NCBI GenBank assembly: GCA_014238065.1
Contig: JABABU010000003.1
Span: forward strand, 62,001 to 126,000
Direction of reading: 5' to 3'
Length of the DNA stretch: 64,000 bases
DNA from: Actinomycetota bacterium
GTDB lineage: Bacteria > Actinomycetota > Acidimicrobiia > Acidimicrobiales > Poriferisodalaceae
A model generated the notes under the pieces. It was not told the origin of the DNA and ran no database searches. It was given only the letters and a program-made list of their open reading frames with translations. Both the position numbers and the translations under genes were made by a program. This document shows positions 8,963 through 17,273 of this stretch, in pieces. The first letter of the stretch is position 1. Each line of letters begins with the position of its first letter.

Positions 8963-9958
8963 ATGAACACCAGAACAAGTCAGCTTCCAGACCGCAACCT
9001 GGCCATGGAGTTGGTGCGGACCACAGAAGCTGCTGCACTCGCCGCAGCCCGCTGGATGGGCCGCGGCGACAAGATCGGCGGCGACGGTGCCGCCGTTGAC
9101 GCCATGCGCATCGTGCTGCAGAGCGTGCCGATGGACGGCATCGTCGTCATCGGTGAAGGCGAGAAGGACGAAGCGCCGATGTTGTACAACGGCGAGCTCA
9201 TCGGTGACGGCAACCCGCCCCAGACCGACATCGCCGTCGATCCGATCGACGGCACGACGCTCACCGCACTCGGCCGCGGCGGTGCCATTGCTGTGATCGC
9301 TGTGTCGCCTCGCCACACCATGTTCGACCCTGGACCGTGCGTGTACATGGAGAAGATGGCGACCGGCCCCGAAGCCGCCGACATGATCGACATCACGAAG
9401 TCCGCAACCGAGAACATCGAAGCTGTCGCCGAAGCGATGCGCAAGGACCCACGCGACGTCACCGCGGTGATCCTCGACCGCGATCGTCACGGCGACCTGA
9501 TCGCCGAGGTCAGGGCGACGGGAGCGCGAATTCGCTTGATCCCCGACGGTGACGTCGCAGGGGCGATCGCCACCGCAGACCCGAACACCGGCGCCGACAT
9601 TCTGTTCGGCATCGGCGGCACGCCAGAGGGCGTCATCTCCGCGGCCGCACTCAAATGCATGGGCGGCGAAATTCAGGGCCGTCTCTGGCCACGGAACGAA
9701 AAGGAGAAAGCCACTGCGATTGCTGCCGGGTACGACCTCGATCGTGTCCTGACCGCAGACGACCTCGTCGACTCCGACGACGTCTTCTTCGCGGCAACCG
9801 GCATCACCGACGGCGACCTACTCCGGGGAGTGCGCTTCAACAGGTCTGGAGCCATCACCGACTCACTCGTCATGCGATCCAAGTCCGGCACTGTTCGCCG
9901 CGACACAGCGCAGCACAACCTGAAGAAGCTAGCGACATACTCATCAGTCGAGTACTGA
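8963..9958 (+). CDS. glpX: Class II fructose-1,6-bisphosphatase
   Basis: The product (331 residues from ATG 8963) is a GlpX-type fructose-1,6-bisphosphatase, the enzyme that makes gluconeogenesis irreversible. Class-defining motifs are [14 protein letters not shown], where Glu and Asp ligate Mg, and [11 protein letters not shown], the lithium-sensitive phosphatase signature. [18 protein letters not shown] and [11 protein letters not shown] lie further on. The 331-residue length is normal. I chose ATG 8963 because AGGAGA stands 7 nt upstream and the protein then begins at the family start ([17 protein letters not shown]). An upstream start at 8885 would add 26 low-complexity residues. It leads a short run with the HisI-like gene (39-bp gap) and the CHAD gene. 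Confidence 0.95.
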   Translation: MNTRTSQLPDRNLAMELVRTTEAAALAAARWMGRGDKIGGDGAAVDAMRIVLQSVPMDGIVVIGEGEKDEAPMLYNGELIGDGNPPQTDIAVDPIDGTTLTALGRGGAIAVIAVSPRHTMFDPGPCVYMEKMATGPEAADMIDITKSATENIEAVAEAMRKDPRDVTAVILDRDRHGDLIAEVRATGARIRLIPDGDVAGAIATADPNTGADILFGIGGTPEGVISAAALKCMGGEIQGRLWPRNEKEKATAIAAGYDLDRVLTADDLVDSDDVFFAATGITDGDLLRGVRFNRSGAITDSLVMRSKSGTVRRDTAQHNLKKLATYSSVEY

Positions 9959-9997
9959 GTCAGTCGACTCACTCGATCCATATCAAAAAAGGCAGAG

Positions 9998-10408
9998 ATG
10001 AGTCACGAACTCGAAGAAGGAACGCGGGCCGAACTCGACTTCGACAAGTTGGGCAAGATCGGGCGTGACGGCCACCAGGTCGTTCCCGTGGTGCTCCAGG
10101 AAGCCGCCACGATGGAGGTGCTCTTCGTTGGTTACGCGAACGAAGAGGCCTTCAGAGCAACGGTCGAACGCCGAAGTGCCGTGCTCTACAGCACCTCTCG
10201 ACACGAAATGTGGCACAAGGGAGCAACATCGGGCGACACGCTCTCGGTCGTGGATGTCCGGGTGAACTGTGAGCAGAACTCGCTTCTCTACCTCGTTCGC
10301 CGAGATGGGGCCGGTGCGTGCCACACCAAGGACGAAACCGGTGTGGCGCGGAGCGGTTGCTACTACCGGTCATTTTTGGACGCCCACACATTGAGCACCG
10401 CAGGCTGA
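9998..10408 (+). CDS. HisI-like (phosphoribosyl-AMP cyclohydrolase family) protein with altered metal motif
   Basis: The 136-residue protein follows the HisI fold: VVLQEAATMEVLFVGYANEEAF, then TSRHEMWHKGATSGDTLSV. Two features differ from working HisI enzymes. The Mg-binding DCDxD motif reads NCEQN, so its three acidic positions become Asn, Glu and Asn. The stretch between the last two zinc cysteines (ACHT...SGC) is about six residues longer than usual. All three zinc cysteines remain. It may be a cyclohydrolase with a changed metal site or a relative with another substrate. Its place is odd for a histidine gene, between glpX and a CHAD protein, with only 4 nt to the latter. I therefore give no gene symbol. 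Confidence 0.7.
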   Translation: MSHELEEGTRAELDFDKLGKIGRDGHQVVPVVLQEAATMEVLFVGYANEEAFRATVERRSAVLYSTSRHEMWHKGATSGDTLSVVDVRVNCEQNSLLYLVRRDGAGACHTKDETGVARSGCYYRSFLDAHTLSTAG

Positions 10409-10412
10409 CCAA

Positions 10413-11339
10413 GTGGAATACCAGATTGATCCTCATGCGCACCTCGGCAGTGAGATCTCACGCATAACCGCAGACGGACTCGACGAGGCGCTCGCTCGAC
10501 TCGTTGTGCTGTCAGACAAGAGCGACTTCGATACCGAGATCCACGAAGTTCGGAAGCGATGCAAGGAACTACGTGCGGTCGCACGCTTGATTCAACCTGA
10601 GCTCACGAAGAGCTATGGGAGATTCGACATGTGCATCAGGGACGCAGCCCGGAAGCTGTCAGAGGCCCGCGACGCTCACGTCGTTCTGACGACCATCGAG
10701 CAGGTCGACATCGAAGCTGACATCGAGACAACCGGGCAACTCGAGCGAATCCGCGAGCACCGAGTGGGCGTCGCGGCAGAGGCCCTCGCGACACTGAGAA
10801 ACAGCCAACGTCACCTCAGAGGAGCGTCGAGCAACCTGAGAGAGGCCGGGCGCATCTCGGCCGACTGGAACGTACGCGACGGATTCGAAGCGCTCGCCAC
10901 GGGCATAGCCGCGACCTATCGCGGTGCCCGCAAAGGACTCGCCCGTCTTCGACGAACGAATGACAACGACGACGTGCACGAATTGCGCAAGTCGGTGAAG
11001 AACCTCTGGTACCAGACCAGGCTGATCGAACTCAGCGCTCCATCGGTGCTCGGTCCGTTCGCGACGACCCTCCACACACTCTCGGAACTACTCGGCGACG
11101 ACCATGATCGATCCGTACTGATGGAACGAATCAGGTCCGACCGGAAACGGTACGGCGGAAAGTCGGCTGTCCAGCCCGCGATTCGCCTCGCACGCGATCA
11201 GCAAATGGCGATCCGGTCGTCGGCGCTCCGGCTTGCGGCGACTGTGTTGGCCGAGGACGACGTTGCTTTCGGCTCCCGAATCAGGACCTACAGCCGGCTG
11301 ACACAGGATTTCGGGGCGGAACCCCGAGCCCTTCGCTGA
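10413..11339 (+). CDS. CHAD domain protein
   Basis: The 308-residue protein from GTG 10413 is almost entirely one CHAD (conserved histidine alpha-helical) domain. Its two halves each carry the histidine motif, as EIHEVRKRCKELRAVARL near residue 43 and DVHELRKSVKNLWYQT near residue 190. A GDDHDRSVL segment follows the second. CHAD domains bind inorganic polyphosphate through a basic channel, and many occur with CYTH triphosphatase domains; here no CYTH domain is attached. It follows the HisI-like gene by 4 nt. Its stop codon directly abuts that of the convergent regulator (TGATCA at 11337-11342). A polyphosphate-linked role is inferred from the family. Confidence 0.85.
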   Translation: MEYQIDPHAHLGSEISRITADGLDEALARLVVLSDKSDFDTEIHEVRKRCKELRAVARLIQPELTKSYGRFDMCIRDAARKLSEARDAHVVLTTIEQVDIEADIETTGQLERIREHRVGVAAEALATLRNSQRHLRGASSNLREAGRISADWNVRDGFEALATGIAATYRGARKGLARLRRTNDNDDVHELRKSVKNLWYQTRLIELSAPSVLGPFATTLHTLSELLGDDHDRSVLMERIRSDRKRYGGKSAVQPAIRLARDQQMAIRSSALRLAATVLAEDDVAFGSRIRTYSRLTQDFGAEPRALR

Positions 11340-11966
11340 TCAACTGTCCGGGTTCGGGTTCGGGTGGACCTTCAGCGACAGGAACCTGATCGGCAGGTCG
11401 ATGAGGTTGGTCGGACCATGCGGCACCTCACCGTGAAGCTGCATCGTGTCACCGGGGCGGAGCAGGTACCTCTTCGAGCCGTATCCGTATTCGAGCGAAC
11501 CATCCAGAACGTGGAGGAACTCGACCCCAGCGTGCTGGAACAGCGGGAACACTTCATCGGGCTCCGTGATGGTCACGATCACCGGTTCGATGTGGCGGAC
11601 CGGACCGCGTAGTGCTCCGAGATCTTGGTAGGTCCTGCCAGGTCCACCACCCTCGTGAGCGATGTCGAGCCCCATGCCGGCGGGAACAATCACAGCGTCG
11701 TGCTCTTCGTCGAGGCCTCGAAAGAACGCAGTCAACGGCACCTCGGCGGCGTTCGCGAGCGCGGTCAGCGATGACAGGCTCGGAGAGGTCTGACCGTGTT
11801 CGATCTTCGACAACATCCCGATCGACAAACCGGCGGCCGAAGCGAAGCGTTCCATCGTCAGCCCGAGACCGTGTCGGAGCTCCCGAACGTGCTCGCCAAC
11901 GACGCGACAGACCTCTTCTGATGTCAGCTTGTCCGGATCGGCGCGGTCGCTCACATCGCTCGTCAA
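11340..11966 (-). CDS. XRE-family transcriptional regulator with C-terminal cupin
   Basis: The 208-residue protein has an N-terminal helix-turn-helix (VRELRHGLGLTMERFASAAG, with SIGMLSKIEHGQTSPSLSSL as the recognition part) at residues ~27-82. A cupin beta-barrel follows at ~120-200, including the effector-pocket motifs HAGVEFLHVLDG and LRPGDTMQLHGEVPHGP. This is the PuuR-like layout, in which the cupin usually senses a small amino-acid- or amine-derived ligand. The start is TTG, overlapping the TGA of the glutamine synthetase gene by 4 nt (TTGA), so the two are translationally coupled. I infer that it controls the synthetase and the divergent amidotransferase operon, probably through the palindrome at 13384-13400. 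Confidence 0.85.
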   Translation of the reverse strand: MTSDVSDRADPDKLTSEEVCRVVGEHVRELRHGLGLTMERFASAAGLSIGMLSKIEHGQTSPSLSSLTALANAAEVPLTAFFRGLDEEHDAVIVPAGMGLDIAHEGGGPGRTYQDLGALRGPVRHIEPVIVTITEPDEVFPLFQHAGVEFLHVLDGSLEYGYGSKRYLLRPGDTMQLHGEVPHGPTNLIDLPIRFLSLKVHPNPNPDS

Positions 11967-13339
11967 AACAACGTGAGGTAGCGGTCGATTTCCGAGGCGC
12001 TGACCTCATGATGGTGGGCCATGAACTCGTCGCGCTTCACTTGGGCCATGTAGCGGCTGTAGGGCCCTGTCGGAGTTTCGCCGAGTCCTGCCGCCAAAAC
12101 CTCGTCTGTGGCCAGGTTCTCGGCCGCGTGCAACAACGTCGGAGGAAGGGTGACGATTCCGCGCGCCGCTACCTCATCGGCCGACAGTGTGAAAAGGTTC
12201 GCCGTGTTCGGCTCACCAACATCCATCTGGTTGTCGATGCCGTCGAGTCCACACGCCAGCATCGCCGCGAACATCAGGTACGGATTCGCGGCGCCATCGC
12301 CGAGCCTGACCTCGATGCGATCGGGCTCTGGCACACGGATCATCTGAGTCCGGTTGTTTCCGCCGAATGCTGCGTAGGCCGGAGCCCACGTCGCACCAGA
12401 AGTCGGAGCACCGACGCCCATGCGCTTGTATGAGTTGACGATCGGGCACGCAACACCAACCAGCGCGGGAGCGTGGGCGATGAGGCCGGCCGCGAACTGA
12501 TAGGCCATCTCGCTCAGGCCGAGCCCCACTGCGTCGGTGTCGCCTGCCGGGAACAACGCCTCGTCGGTGTCGCCGGTCCAGAGGCTGATGTGCGCGTGAA
12601 GTCCATTACCCGTCTTGTCGCTGAAGGGCTTCGGCATGAACGTCGCCCATCGACCATCGCGCTGCGCCATGGTGTGAATCATCAGACGGAACAAGATGAG
12701 TCGGTCAGCCGTCGTCATCGCGTCGGCGTACTGCCAGTTCTGCTCGAATTGTCCGCTGGCGTCCTCGTGATCGTTGGCGTAGTTGCCCCAGCCCATGGCG
12801 TCCATGTTCTTCGACACCGCGGTCAGATGCGGAAGCATCCTGGTCAGGCCCTTGGCGTCGTAACACGGCAGCTCGTCGATGTCGCGCTCGTCAGCCACGG
12901 TGATCGTGCCATCGTCGCGTCGCGACACAAGGGAGTACTCGGCCTCGACGCCGGTCTTCATCACCAGGTTCCTTGTGGCGAGCGCCTCGAGGGCGCGACC
13001 GAGAATGACGCGCGGCGCGTACGGCCATAGTTCGCCCTCTACCGTCGGATCGCACTGCATGGCCGCAACATTCGGTTGCCACGGCAACTGCGTGTAGGAA
13101 CCAGGATCGGGAATAGCCAGCATGTCCGGGCTCGAAGGATCCTGGCCCAGTGGGCCGGCCGCGAACCCGGCAAAGCCGGCGCCGTCGGTCATCAGGCCAT
13201 CGAGGGCCGATATCGGGACGAGCTTGGCGCACGGCTTACCGTGCATCTCGACGAACATGGCGTAGATGAACTCGACGCCGTCGGCCGCGGCTCGTGCTCT
13301 GATCTGCTCGATCTCCTCAGATCCGTTTGTCCCGTTCAT
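11963..13339 (-). CDS. glnT: GlnT-type (type III-like) glutamine synthetase / gamma-glutamyl-amide synthetase
   Basis: The 458-residue protein is a glutamine-synthetase-fold ligase that joins glutamate to ammonia or an amine with ATP. It shows KTGVEAEYSL (metal-binding Glu), NGLHAHISLW, NSYKRMGVG and the C-terminal DRIEVRLGDGAANPYL. The N-terminal beta-grasp is short (FIYAMFVEMHGKPCAKLVP). The sequence resembles the GlnT / gamma-glutamylmethylamide synthetase branch rather than housekeeping GlnA. In methylotrophs and rhizobia this branch sits with the three split glutamate-synthase-like genes, and here the same three genes are divergent from it. True amine substrate is not determined by sequence. 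Confidence 0.85.
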   Translation of the reverse strand: MNGTNGSEEIEQIRARAAADGVEFIYAMFVEMHGKPCAKLVPISALDGLMTDGAGFAGFAAGPLGQDPSSPDMLAIPDPGSYTQLPWQPNVAAMQCDPTVEGELWPYAPRVILGRALEALATRNLVMKTGVEAEYSLVSRRDDGTITVADERDIDELPCYDAKGLTRMLPHLTAVSKNMDAMGWGNYANDHEDASGQFEQNWQYADAMTTADRLILFRLMIHTMAQRDGRWATFMPKPFSDKTGNGLHAHISLWTGDTDEALFPAGDTDAVGLGLSEMAYQFAAGLIAHAPALVGVACPIVNSYKRMGVGAPTSGATWAPAYAAFGGNNRTQMIRVPEPDRIEVRLGDGAANPYLMFAAMLACGLDGIDNQMDVGEPNTANLFTLSADEVAARGIVTLPPTLLHAAENLATDEVLAAGLGETPTGPYSRYMAQVKRDEFMAHHHEVSASEIDRYLTLF

Positions 13340-13383
13340 GCTTCCCCCAACTTGGTATGTCCTTGCCCAAGAGGATTACTGTA

Positions 13384-13400
13384 GGTGAAATTACTTCACC
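13384..13400. promoter_or_regulatory. 17-bp inverted repeat, candidate operator of the divergent glnT / amidotransferase promoters
   Basis: The sequence GGTGAA-ATTAC-TTCACC is a perfect 6-bp inverted repeat with a 5-bp spacer. It lies in the 79-bp gap between the start of glnT (13339, minus) and the start of the amidotransferase operon (13419, plus). This spacing is what a dimeric HTH protein would read across one helical turn. The nearest regulator gene is the XRE-cupin protein downstream of glnT. The role and the partner are inferred. Confidence 0.5.
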
Positions 13401-13418
13401 CATGTCAAAGGCTTTGAG

Positions 13419-14315
13419 ATGTGCGGAATCGTCGGTCTGTTCCTGAAGACCGAAACCTATCGGCCTGAACTCGGCCACTTCACGGCGATGATGCTCCACG
13501 AGATGCGTAGCCGTGGCCCCGACAGCGCCGGCTTCGCCGTCTACGACGAAGGAACGCCTCATCACGTCAGAATCACGATGCTCGCGGAGGATCGCGTTGT
13601 CGACTGGGCCGCCACCGCGGCCGACCTCGAAGGGTTTCTTGGAGCAGCCGTGAAGGTTCGTGAGATCCACGACCATGCTGTCTTCGAGACAGCAGGAGAC
13701 GGGCGCATGGCCCGTCAGTGGATCATCGACCACGTTGACGGCGTCGAGGTGATGAGCTTCGGTTCCCAGATCGAGCTCTACAAGTCGGTCGGAGACCCTG
13801 CTCTCGTTGCCGAACGGTTCGACCTTGCCTCACGAAGCGGCACGCACGCCATTGCCCACTCACGAATGGCAACCGAGTCGGCTATCACGACAAGCGGGTC
13901 ACATCCCTTTGCGACGGGAGCCAACACGTGCCTGATCCACAACGGGTCGCTCTCGAACCACAACCAACTTCGGCTCCGACTGCAGCAGCATGGCGAGACG
14001 TTCCAGACCGAGAACGACTCCGAGGTCGCGGCCGGCTATCTGTCGTGGCGACTGCGCGAAGGAGACACCATCGAAGAAGCGCTCGAACGGGCGCTCGTCG
14101 ATCTCGACGGCTTCTACACGCTGGCCATCGGCATCGAGAGCGGATTTGCCATCCTTCGCGACCCCATTGCCTGCAAGCCGGCGGTTGTCGCCGAGACCGA
14201 CGACTGGGTCGCCATGTCCTCGGAGTACAGAGCTATCGCCCAGCTACCTGGGGTCGGAGATGCAGAGATCTGGGAGCCGGACCCTGCCACTGTCTACACG
14301 TGGAGCCTGACGTGA
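13419..14315 (+). CDS. glxB: Class II glutamine amidotransferase subunit (GlxB / MgsA-like)
   Basis: The 298-residue protein starts MCGIVGLF. After removal of Met, the Cys would be the N-terminal nucleophile of a class II (Ntn) glutaminase. RGPDSAGFAVYD, HSRMATES, CLIHNGSLSNHN and ENDSEVAAGYL are the usual glutamine-site motifs. It lacks an attached synthase domain, so the ammonia must be used by partner subunits. The next two genes supply the missing GXGXG and FMN parts of a glutamate-synthase-like complex, as in N-methylglutamate synthase (MgsABC) or rhizobial GlxBCD. It is the first gene of a five-gene operon and overlaps the next by GTGA. Confidence 0.85.
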   Translation: MCGIVGLFLKTETYRPELGHFTAMMLHEMRSRGPDSAGFAVYDEGTPHHVRITMLAEDRVVDWAATAADLEGFLGAAVKVREIHDHAVFETAGDGRMARQWIIDHVDGVEVMSFGSQIELYKSVGDPALVAERFDLASRSGTHAIAHSRMATESAITTSGSHPFATGANTCLIHNGSLSNHNQLRLRLQQHGETFQTENDSEVAAGYLSWRLREGDTIEEALERALVDLDGFYTLAIGIESGFAILRDPIACKPAVVAETDDWVAMSSEYRAIAQLPGVGDAEIWEPDPATVYTWSLT

Positions 14316-15019
14316 GTTCCTCAGCCTCGACCGTTCTCGACTTCCAGACTGCCTCGCTCCGCGAGATCAACCAGACACTGCACGACGAAACCACCGGCTC
14401 GTTCACCATCGTCAATCCCCGAGGAGCCCATGCTGTCGCCGCTGGCATCGACAGCGACATCCAGGTCGAAATCGATGGGCCGGTCGGGTACTACTGCGCC
14501 GGTATGCACCAGCGCGGCTCGGTAGTGGTGAAGGGCAACGCGAGCACGGGTCTTGCCGAGAACATGATGTCGGGCACCGTGCGCATCACAGGCAATGCAA
14601 CGATGTCGGCTGGCGCGACTGCGTGCGGGGGGCTGCTGGTCATCGAAGGCAACGCAGGCTCGCGTTGCGGTATCTCGATGAAGGGAGCTGACATCGTGGT
14701 TGGCGGCACCGTTGGTCACATGAGCGCCTTCATGGCCCAAAGCGGCAACCTCGTCGTGCTGGGCGACACCGACTCCGACCTTGGCGACTCGATCTACGAA
14801 GCGCGCCTTTTCATCAGGGGCGACGTTGCCTCGCTCGGTGCCGATTGCATCGAGAAAGAGATGCGCGAGGAACATCTCGTCCTGCTGACTGAATTGCTGT
14901 CCAAAGCTGGAATGGCCGCCGAGCCCCGCGACTTCAAACGTTTCGGATCCGGCCGAAAGCTCTACAACTTCCACGTCGACGACATCGACGCCGAGGTCGC
15001 CAGGAGGACTGAAGCGTGA
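14312..15019 (+). CDS. glxC: GXGXG-motif (glutamate synthase alpha C-terminal-like) subunit
   Basis: From GTG 14312 the product is 235 residues. It is a right-handed beta-helix domain corresponding to the last domain of glutamate synthase large subunits. Repeating turns are visible: GNASTGLAENMMSG, GNATMSAGATACGG, GNAGSRCGISMKG and GGTVGHMSAFMAQSG. The domain has a structural role, helping to hold the amidotransferase and FMN domains together. The N-terminal ~40 residues (FQTASLREINQTLHD) precede the helix. It overlaps both neighbours by four bases, so the three subunits should be made in equal amounts. Confidence 0.85.
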   Translation: MSSSASTVLDFQTASLREINQTLHDETTGSFTIVNPRGAHAVAAGIDSDIQVEIDGPVGYYCAGMHQRGSVVVKGNASTGLAENMMSGTVRITGNATMSAGATACGGLLVIEGNAGSRCGISMKGADIVVGGTVGHMSAFMAQSGNLVVLGDTDSDLGDSIYEARLFIRGDVASLGADCIEKEMREEHLVLLTELLSKAGMAAEPRDFKRFGSGRKLYNFHVDDIDAEVARRTEA

Positions 15020-16332
15020 CCACCCCGGCAGAGTGGGCCCAACGCGAATCACACACATTCGACAGGAACGTCATCGCCGAAATCCGGCGGGCAGCCAACA
15101 CCGGCATTTATCGAATCAGGGGGTGGGGCGCGAAACGCGACTTGCCGACGCTCGACGACCTCGTCGTATTGGGCGCTTCGATGTCGCGTTATCCGCTCGA
15201 GGGATACCGCGAGTCGTGCGGTACCGACGTCGTCATCGGAGAGGCGACTTCGGCCAAACCGGTTCGCCTCGACATTCCGATCACCATTGCCGGTATGAGT
15301 TTCGGCTCGCTCTCGGGTCCAGCGAAGGAAGCCCTCGGCCGTGGCGCCAACGCCGCGGGGACGTCGACAACAACCGGTGACGGCGGGATGACCCAGGAGG
15401 AACGGGTTCACTCGAAGACGCTTGTTTACCAATATCTGCCGTCGCGGTACGGCATGAACCCCGACGACATTCGAAACGCCGACGCCATCGAAGTCGTGGT
15501 CGGTCAGGGCGCGAAACCAGGGGGTGGAGGGATGCTGCTCGGCCAGAAGATCACCGAGCGTGTTGCAGAGATGCGGTCGTTGCCGGAAGGTATCGATCAA
15601 CGCTCGGCGTGCCGCCATCCCGACTGGACAGGACCTGACGACCTCGAGATCAAGATCATCGAGCTCCGTGAGATCGTTGACTGGCAGGTGCCGATATACG
15701 TCAAGGTCGGAGCTGCCCGCCCCTTCTACGACACGGCTCTTGCGGTGAAAGCCGGCGCAGATGCCGTCGTCGTCGATGGCATGCAGGGCGGCACTGCGGC
15801 AACCCAGGACATCTTCATCGAACACGTCGGCATCCCCACGATCGCGGCTGTTCCCGAAGCCGTAAGGGCACTCCGCGACCTCGGTGTTCACCGAGAGGTC
15901 AAGCTGATCGCAGCCGGCGGAATTCGCTCCGGTGCCGATGTGGCAAAGGCCATCGCCCTCGGAGCCGACGCTGTGTCGATCGGCACAGCGGCACTCATCG
16001 CCATCGGCGACAATGACCCAGTGTACGAAGATGAATACCGACAACTCGGTTCCACCGCAGGACTCTGGGACGACTTCCAGGCTGGCACCGATCCAGCCGG
16101 TATCACCACTCAGGATCCAGGTCGCATGGCACGACTCGATCCGATGATCGCGGGGCGACGATTGGCGAACTACCTTCAGGTGCTCACTCTGGAGACGCAG
16201 ACCATCGCCAGGGCGTGCGGGAAGTCCCACGTGCACAACCTCGAGCCAGAGGATCTGGCTGCGCTCACCGTCGAGGCAGCTGCAATGGCGAAAGTACCCC
16301 TCGCCGGCACCGGCTGGATACCCGGCCAGTGA
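15016..16332 (+). CDS. glxD: FMN-binding glutamate-synthase-like subunit (GlxD / MgsC-like)
   Basis: The 438-residue protein is the FMN TIM-barrel of a glutamate synthase: GMSFGSLSGPAKEALGRGAN, TGDGGMTQEER, QGAKPGGGGML, VDGMQGGTAATQ and AAGGIRSGADVAKAIALGADAVSIGTA. In classical GltB this last strand leads into the three cysteines that bind a [3Fe-4S] cluster. Here the stretch reads IAIGDNDPVY and later DPAGITTQDP, with no Cys ligands, so the cluster site is absent. The C-terminal block ARACGKSHVHNLEPEDL is characteristic of the GlxD branch. GTG 15016 has AGGAGG upstream and overlaps the preceding stop by four bases. Electron donor and acceptor are not evident. Confidence 0.85.
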   Translation: MTTPAEWAQRESHTFDRNVIAEIRRAANTGIYRIRGWGAKRDLPTLDDLVVLGASMSRYPLEGYRESCGTDVVIGEATSAKPVRLDIPITIAGMSFGSLSGPAKEALGRGANAAGTSTTTGDGGMTQEERVHSKTLVYQYLPSRYGMNPDDIRNADAIEVVVGQGAKPGGGGMLLGQKITERVAEMRSLPEGIDQRSACRHPDWTGPDDLEIKIIELREIVDWQVPIYVKVGAARPFYDTALAVKAGADAVVVDGMQGGTAATQDIFIEHVGIPTIAAVPEAVRALRDLGVHREVKLIAAGGIRSGADVAKAIALGADAVSIGTAALIAIGDNDPVYEDEYRQLGSTAGLWDDFQAGTDPAGITTQDPGRMARLDPMIAGRRLANYLQVLTLETQTIARACGKSHVHNLEPEDLAALTVEAAAMAKVPLAGTGWIPGQ

Positions 16333-17273
16333 CAAACCTGATCGGCGATTCATCAATCGACGCCGCAGCCGCGGCAATCGCTCCTCATGTTCAACGAACA
16401 CCGACGGTCCGATCCGTTGGCTTGAGCGAGACCCTCGAGGCGAACATCACCGCCAAGCTCGAACTGCTTCAACCGACAGGCAGCTTCAAAGTGAGAGGCG
16501 CATTCAACACCGTCCTCGCAATGTCCGCTGAAGAGAGGAGCCGTGGCCTCATTTCCATGAGCGCAGGCAACCACGCCCTAGCCGTTGCCCACGTCGCCAG
16601 GCACGTCGGAGTTCCGGCCACGGTGTGCATGCCTGCGACAGCCGTGCAGTTCAAGATCGACGCTGTACGCGCTCTCGGCGCCAATCTCGAGCTCGTCGAA
16701 GGTGACCTCGTCGCCAGAACAAACGAGCTTCGTGACGAGCTCGGCGCAAGCTATGTCCATCCTTTCGACCATGCAGCAGTCGTTGCCGGTACCGCCACGA
16801 TCGGGCGCGAGATCATGGTCGACGATCCTGACACCAGCGTCGTCATCGTCCCTGTCGGCGGCGGCGGACTCATCAGCGGAGTCGCGACCGGCGTGAAGTC
16901 GCTAGCACCACACGTGCGCGTCATCGGCGTCGAGCCAGAAGCAGCCGACGTCGTCTCACAGAGCCGAGATGCCGGCGAGCCGATCTCGCTGAGCGGTGCA
17001 CGATCGATTGCCGACGGCCTGGCGGCACCGATCACTGGCCAGATCAACCTCGACCACATCAACACGAACGTCGATGAATTGGTTCGCGTCAGCGAAGACG
17101 CCCTGCACACCGCTTGGGGTGTTGTCGTGCGCCAGGGAAAGTTCGCGGCCGAACCGGCCGCAGCAGCCGGAGTCGCCAGTGTTCTCGCCGGCACGATCAC
17201 GCTCACCGCGACCGACAAAGTGTGCATCGTGCTCTCCGGCGGAAACGCCGACTTCTCGCTGTTACGACCATGA
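16329..17273 (+). CDS. PLP-dependent threonine/serine dehydratase-like lyase
   Basis: From GTG 16329 the 314-residue protein is a fold type II PLP enzyme. The Schiff-base Lys lies in PTGSFKVRGA, the substrate loop is SAGNHALAVA, and the phosphate-binding glycine loop is PVGGGGLISG. There is no ACT regulatory domain, so it is like catabolic threonine dehydratase, serine racemase or 3-hydroxyaspartate dehydratase. These enzymes release ammonia from a beta-hydroxy amino acid. It overlaps glxD by GTGA and the MFS gene by ATGA. In this operon it could supply 2-oxo acid and ammonia, or process the substrate imported by the carrier. The exact substrate is unknown. Confidence 0.8.
   Translation: MTNLIGDSSIDAAAAAIAPHVQRTPTVRSVGLSETLEANITAKLELLQPTGSFKVRGAFNTVLAMSAEERSRGLISMSAGNHALAVAHVARHVGVPATVCMPATAVQFKIDAVRALGANLELVEGDLVARTNELRDELGASYVHPFDHAAVVAGTATIGREIMVDDPDTSVVIVPVGGGGLISGVATGVKSLAPHVRVIGVEPEAADVVSQSRDAGEPISLSGARSIADGLAAPITGQINLDHINTNVDELVRVSEDALHTAWGVVVRQGKFAAEPAAAAGVASVLAGTITLTATDKVCIVLSGGNADFSLLRP

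Noticed and set aside
15049-16401. A 450-codon minus-strand ORF opposite glxD
   Set aside because: It mirrors a strongly conserved FMN-domain gene; its translation has low-complexity composition and no recognisable motif.
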